The notes under the pieces: generated by a model
The model's input: the letters and a program-made list of their open reading frames with translations, nothing else
The model's database searches: none
What the model was told of the DNA's origin: nothing
Program-made: the position numbers and the translations under genes
Shown: piece after piece, positions 20,145 through 22,500 of the stretch
How the letters are laid out: each line of letters begins with the position of its first letter
Position numbering within the stretch: position 1 is the first letter of the stretch
Assembly: GCA_030674155.1 (NCBI GenBank)
Contig: CM060328.1
Coordinates: 37,893,067 to 37,915,566, forward strand
Reading direction: 5' to 3'
DNA from: Stramonita haemastoma
Lineage: Eukaryota > Mollusca > Gastropoda > Neogastropoda > Muricidae
DNA: 22,500 nucleotides

Positions 20145-20172
20145 GAGGTGGGGTGGGGTGGGGTGGGGTTAA
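20145..20172. repeat. (GGGGT)n short G-rich tract
   Basis: About five GGGGT/GGTGG units. The G-runs could in principle fold as a G-quadruplex. Confidence 0.8.
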
Positions 20173-20276
20173 GGGGTGCTAAGTGATGGTTAGTTATTGT
20201 TGAATGTAGGTTGCGGCTGGTTTTGACTAGCTGTGAAGAGAGAAAATATTTATGTTAAGAGTATGAATGTAGATAA

Positions 20277-20297
20277 GGGAGAGAGAGAGAGAGAGAG

Positions 20298-20359
<62 letters not shown>

Positions 20360-20580
20360 CAGAGACAGAGACAGAGAGACAGACAGACAGACAGAGACAG
20401 ACAGAGACAGACAGAAAGACAGTCAGAGGGACAAAGAGAGAGACAGACAGAGACAGAGAGACAGACAGACAGACAGACACAGAGGGAGAGAGAGAGACAG
20501 AGAGAGAGAGATACGGGTATACAGACACAGAAAGATTCAGAGAGAGACAAATACAGAGAGACTAAAACAGAGACAGACTC
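20277..20580. repeat. GA tract followed by GACAGA array
   Basis: GA run (20277-20340), then GACAGA/GACA units of variable phase to about 20480, then interrupted units. The long minus-strand Ser-Leu frame across it is a repeat translation. Confidence 0.95.
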
Positions 20581-20589
20581 AGTATAATG

Positions 20590-22050
20590 GTGTGAAAAGT
20601 ATTTTAAAAAAACAGCAAAAGAACAGGAGTAAAAAAACACAAAAAACACATGTAGGCCAGAACAGTTGTTGGATGGAGAGGAGTCTGCTCCAAGAGTGAC
20701 AGGCATACATAGCGCACGCAGACTAATGTGTCTGTAGCAGGAGCCACCATGGTTATGGGCAGCACTTGGGAAAAGTGACGCTCTTTTCTCGGTTCCCTGG
20801 TGGCCCACCAGACATTTTATTGGTCAACTTTTAAGTCAGTAATTTTTTGGGGGGGTACCGGGTCAGTAATGCATTGTGGTGTACGTGCAGTGGCTTGCAG
20901 GGTGAGGTGAAGGTAGAACACAAAGTCAAAGTAATTGAATAAGGATGTGCATAAGTTCAAGATTCGAAACGTGTTAAGTATGACCTGGAAGTATTGAATA
21001 AAGGATGATGATTAATCTTGAATCCAATGAAGAGATAAGTAAAATAGTTTTGAAATGTATACATATTGTGCACATGCGGAATAGGGAGCAGTAGATGTTT
21101 TTTCCAAACACAAGGAAATATAACAGTATGTCTTTCTTCTAGTATTTTAGCACACAAATAATCATATTCTTTTATATACATGACAAGCAAGAATGTTGTA
21201 AGCAATTTATAAGCAATGTTGCAAAAATTGTGATGTTGTTGTATATGTTGTATTATGCATGTACTATATGATTATAGTAGATTATTACGGTCTATTACAA
21301 TACATTCTACGAATAAATAATTCCATGTACACATCAACACTAGTTCTAGCTGCTAAGAAAATAAAAACATGTTGATGTTAACATTAAAATAAAAACATAT
21401 TTTAGCTTTGAATTGTGCATGAAATTCTATTGAGAATTCATGCATCATCGTTTTATGAGGAACTGTGAGGCATCATTAAAATTAAAAAAAGAAATTCTGA
21501 AAAAAAGCAATAGTGTACTTGTATTGCTTGCTGATGACGTTGCTGTCTTTTAAACAAAGCAATCTCATTTCGTAGTTCTCAGTTGCTAATCTAAAAATAT
21601 TGCCAATAAATGATTGTTGTGGGCTGGCTTGTTCAGGACAGGAACAAACGTAATAGTTGGTTTCAATCTTAACGTTTCGTAAGTGAATAGCTTGTGCGCA
21701 TTTTAATTGTGGTCATTTTCACCATTGCTTCAATCCGCTGATTGGGCTCCTGTGATTGGCTTGACTTTAAAGTACCATGATTTAATTAACCGTGAATTGT
21801 GAAAGCAAAAATTGGACGAATTTAAATAAATGTTTATACCCTTTTCAACAAAGAAGAACATTGAATACGTCCATTGTATCTGCTGTTTATAACCTTTTTT
21901 ATAATCGAGTTCTCCACCGATATTTAAGCCAAAGAGAAATAAGTGAATGTTGCAGCAATTTGTGAAGATTGCTTGCAATGTTTTGGGGAGGGGGATGAAA
22001 TTAGGCCCTTTCCCAGTTTGAATTTTCACCTGCTGATGCCATCATAAAGA
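20590..22050. other. unique AT-rich DNA, no gene seen
   Basis: About 1.4 kb without microsatellites. It holds a G7 run near 20850, and sequences ending in GTATTGAATAAAGGATGATG (20992-21011) could be a retroelement tail but are too short to call. A minus-strand frame of 99 codons (21730-22029) has no domain. Confidence 0.5.
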
Positions 22051-22310
22051 AGGATGGAGAATGTAGTGAGTAATAACTCGGAGCACATGGGGGGAGGCGA
22101 GTGTATGAAGATTCCTCATCCTGCCCCATTTGCATGCCATGTCTTTTTATGGGCAGTGTCAGGGGCTTGGTTAGCCATGAATGGGCTCTGGCCGTGAGGA
22201 GGAGGGCACCCTTACATCACTATCAAACTGCTCGTTGCTGATTTTCTTAATGTTTGCTTTATTTCATGCAAAAAAACCCCGCTGATCATTGATTTAAGAT
22301 TTTATCTGAT

Positions 22311-22500
22311 TTTTTTTCTGTCTGTTTCTGTCTGTCTTGTCTGTTGTTCCGTGTCTCCTTGTCTTCTCATTTCTCTTTCTATCTTTTCTCTTCCACCTAC
22401 ACCATCTGTCTGTTTGTCTCCTCCTCCTTTCCTCCTTCTCCTCCTCTTCCTCTTATCTCTCTCTCTCTCGCTCGCTCGCTCGCTCTTTCCCCCCCTCTCT
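22311..22500. repeat. pyrimidine-rich tract with (CTCG)n
   Basis: CTGT, CTCCTC and CTCT words ending in four or five CTCG/GCTC units (about 22463-22484) before the window edge. It probably continues beyond the window. Confidence 0.85.

Overview
This is a eukaryotic, non-coding, repeat-rich window, most likely from a mollusc and probably a gastropod. That placement rests on two tRNA-derived SINEs whose bodies resemble elements I recall as common in mollusc genomes, plus two LINE/SINE-type 3' tails and an extreme density of long microsatellites. The recall is from memory and was not searched. I see no bacterial gene organisation and no protein-coding gene I would defend. The long open frames are translations of simple repeats (poly-Thr-His, Cys-Val, Ser-Leu, Arg-Glu, Ile-Tyr) in several frames at once.
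Layout. 1-1370: unique AT-rich DNA with two CA tracts. 1371-5589: a head-to-tail tandem duplication of a ~2.1 kb unit. Each copy runs in the order CTGT/CT-rich pyrimidine tract, CTTT tract, ~300 bp unique, AT tract, unique, CA tract, GA tract, ~400 bp unique; the repeat tracts differ in length and make-up between copies. 5590-10566: alternating CA, GT, CTGT, GA, TGCG, TA and CATA arrays separated by short unique spacers, some of which look like diverged copies of one another. 10567-16000: the most informative part. Three diverged, collinear, same-strand copies of a ~0.5-0.8 kb unit occur here. Each has an upstream block (with a TATA-like box in two copies) and a downstream block of three conserved words at nearly constant spacing. 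The first copy has been split by a reverse-strand SINE of about 365 bp, whose size accounts for nearly all of its extra length. 16000-18000: mostly unique, with a retroelement 3' tail and a tRNA-like SINE head remnant. 17950-18200: a long CA tract. 18838-19126: a well-preserved tRNA-derived SINE with an 11-bp target-site duplication. 19130-22310: mostly unique with one GA/GACA tract. 22311-22500: pyrimidine-rich.
Functionally nothing forms a pathway. The best candidate for something undescribed is the triplicated unit at 11-16 kb, which could be paralogous promoters/first exons of a tandem gene family, a non-coding RNA family, or an old uncatalogued transposable element. The sequence alone does not decide between these.
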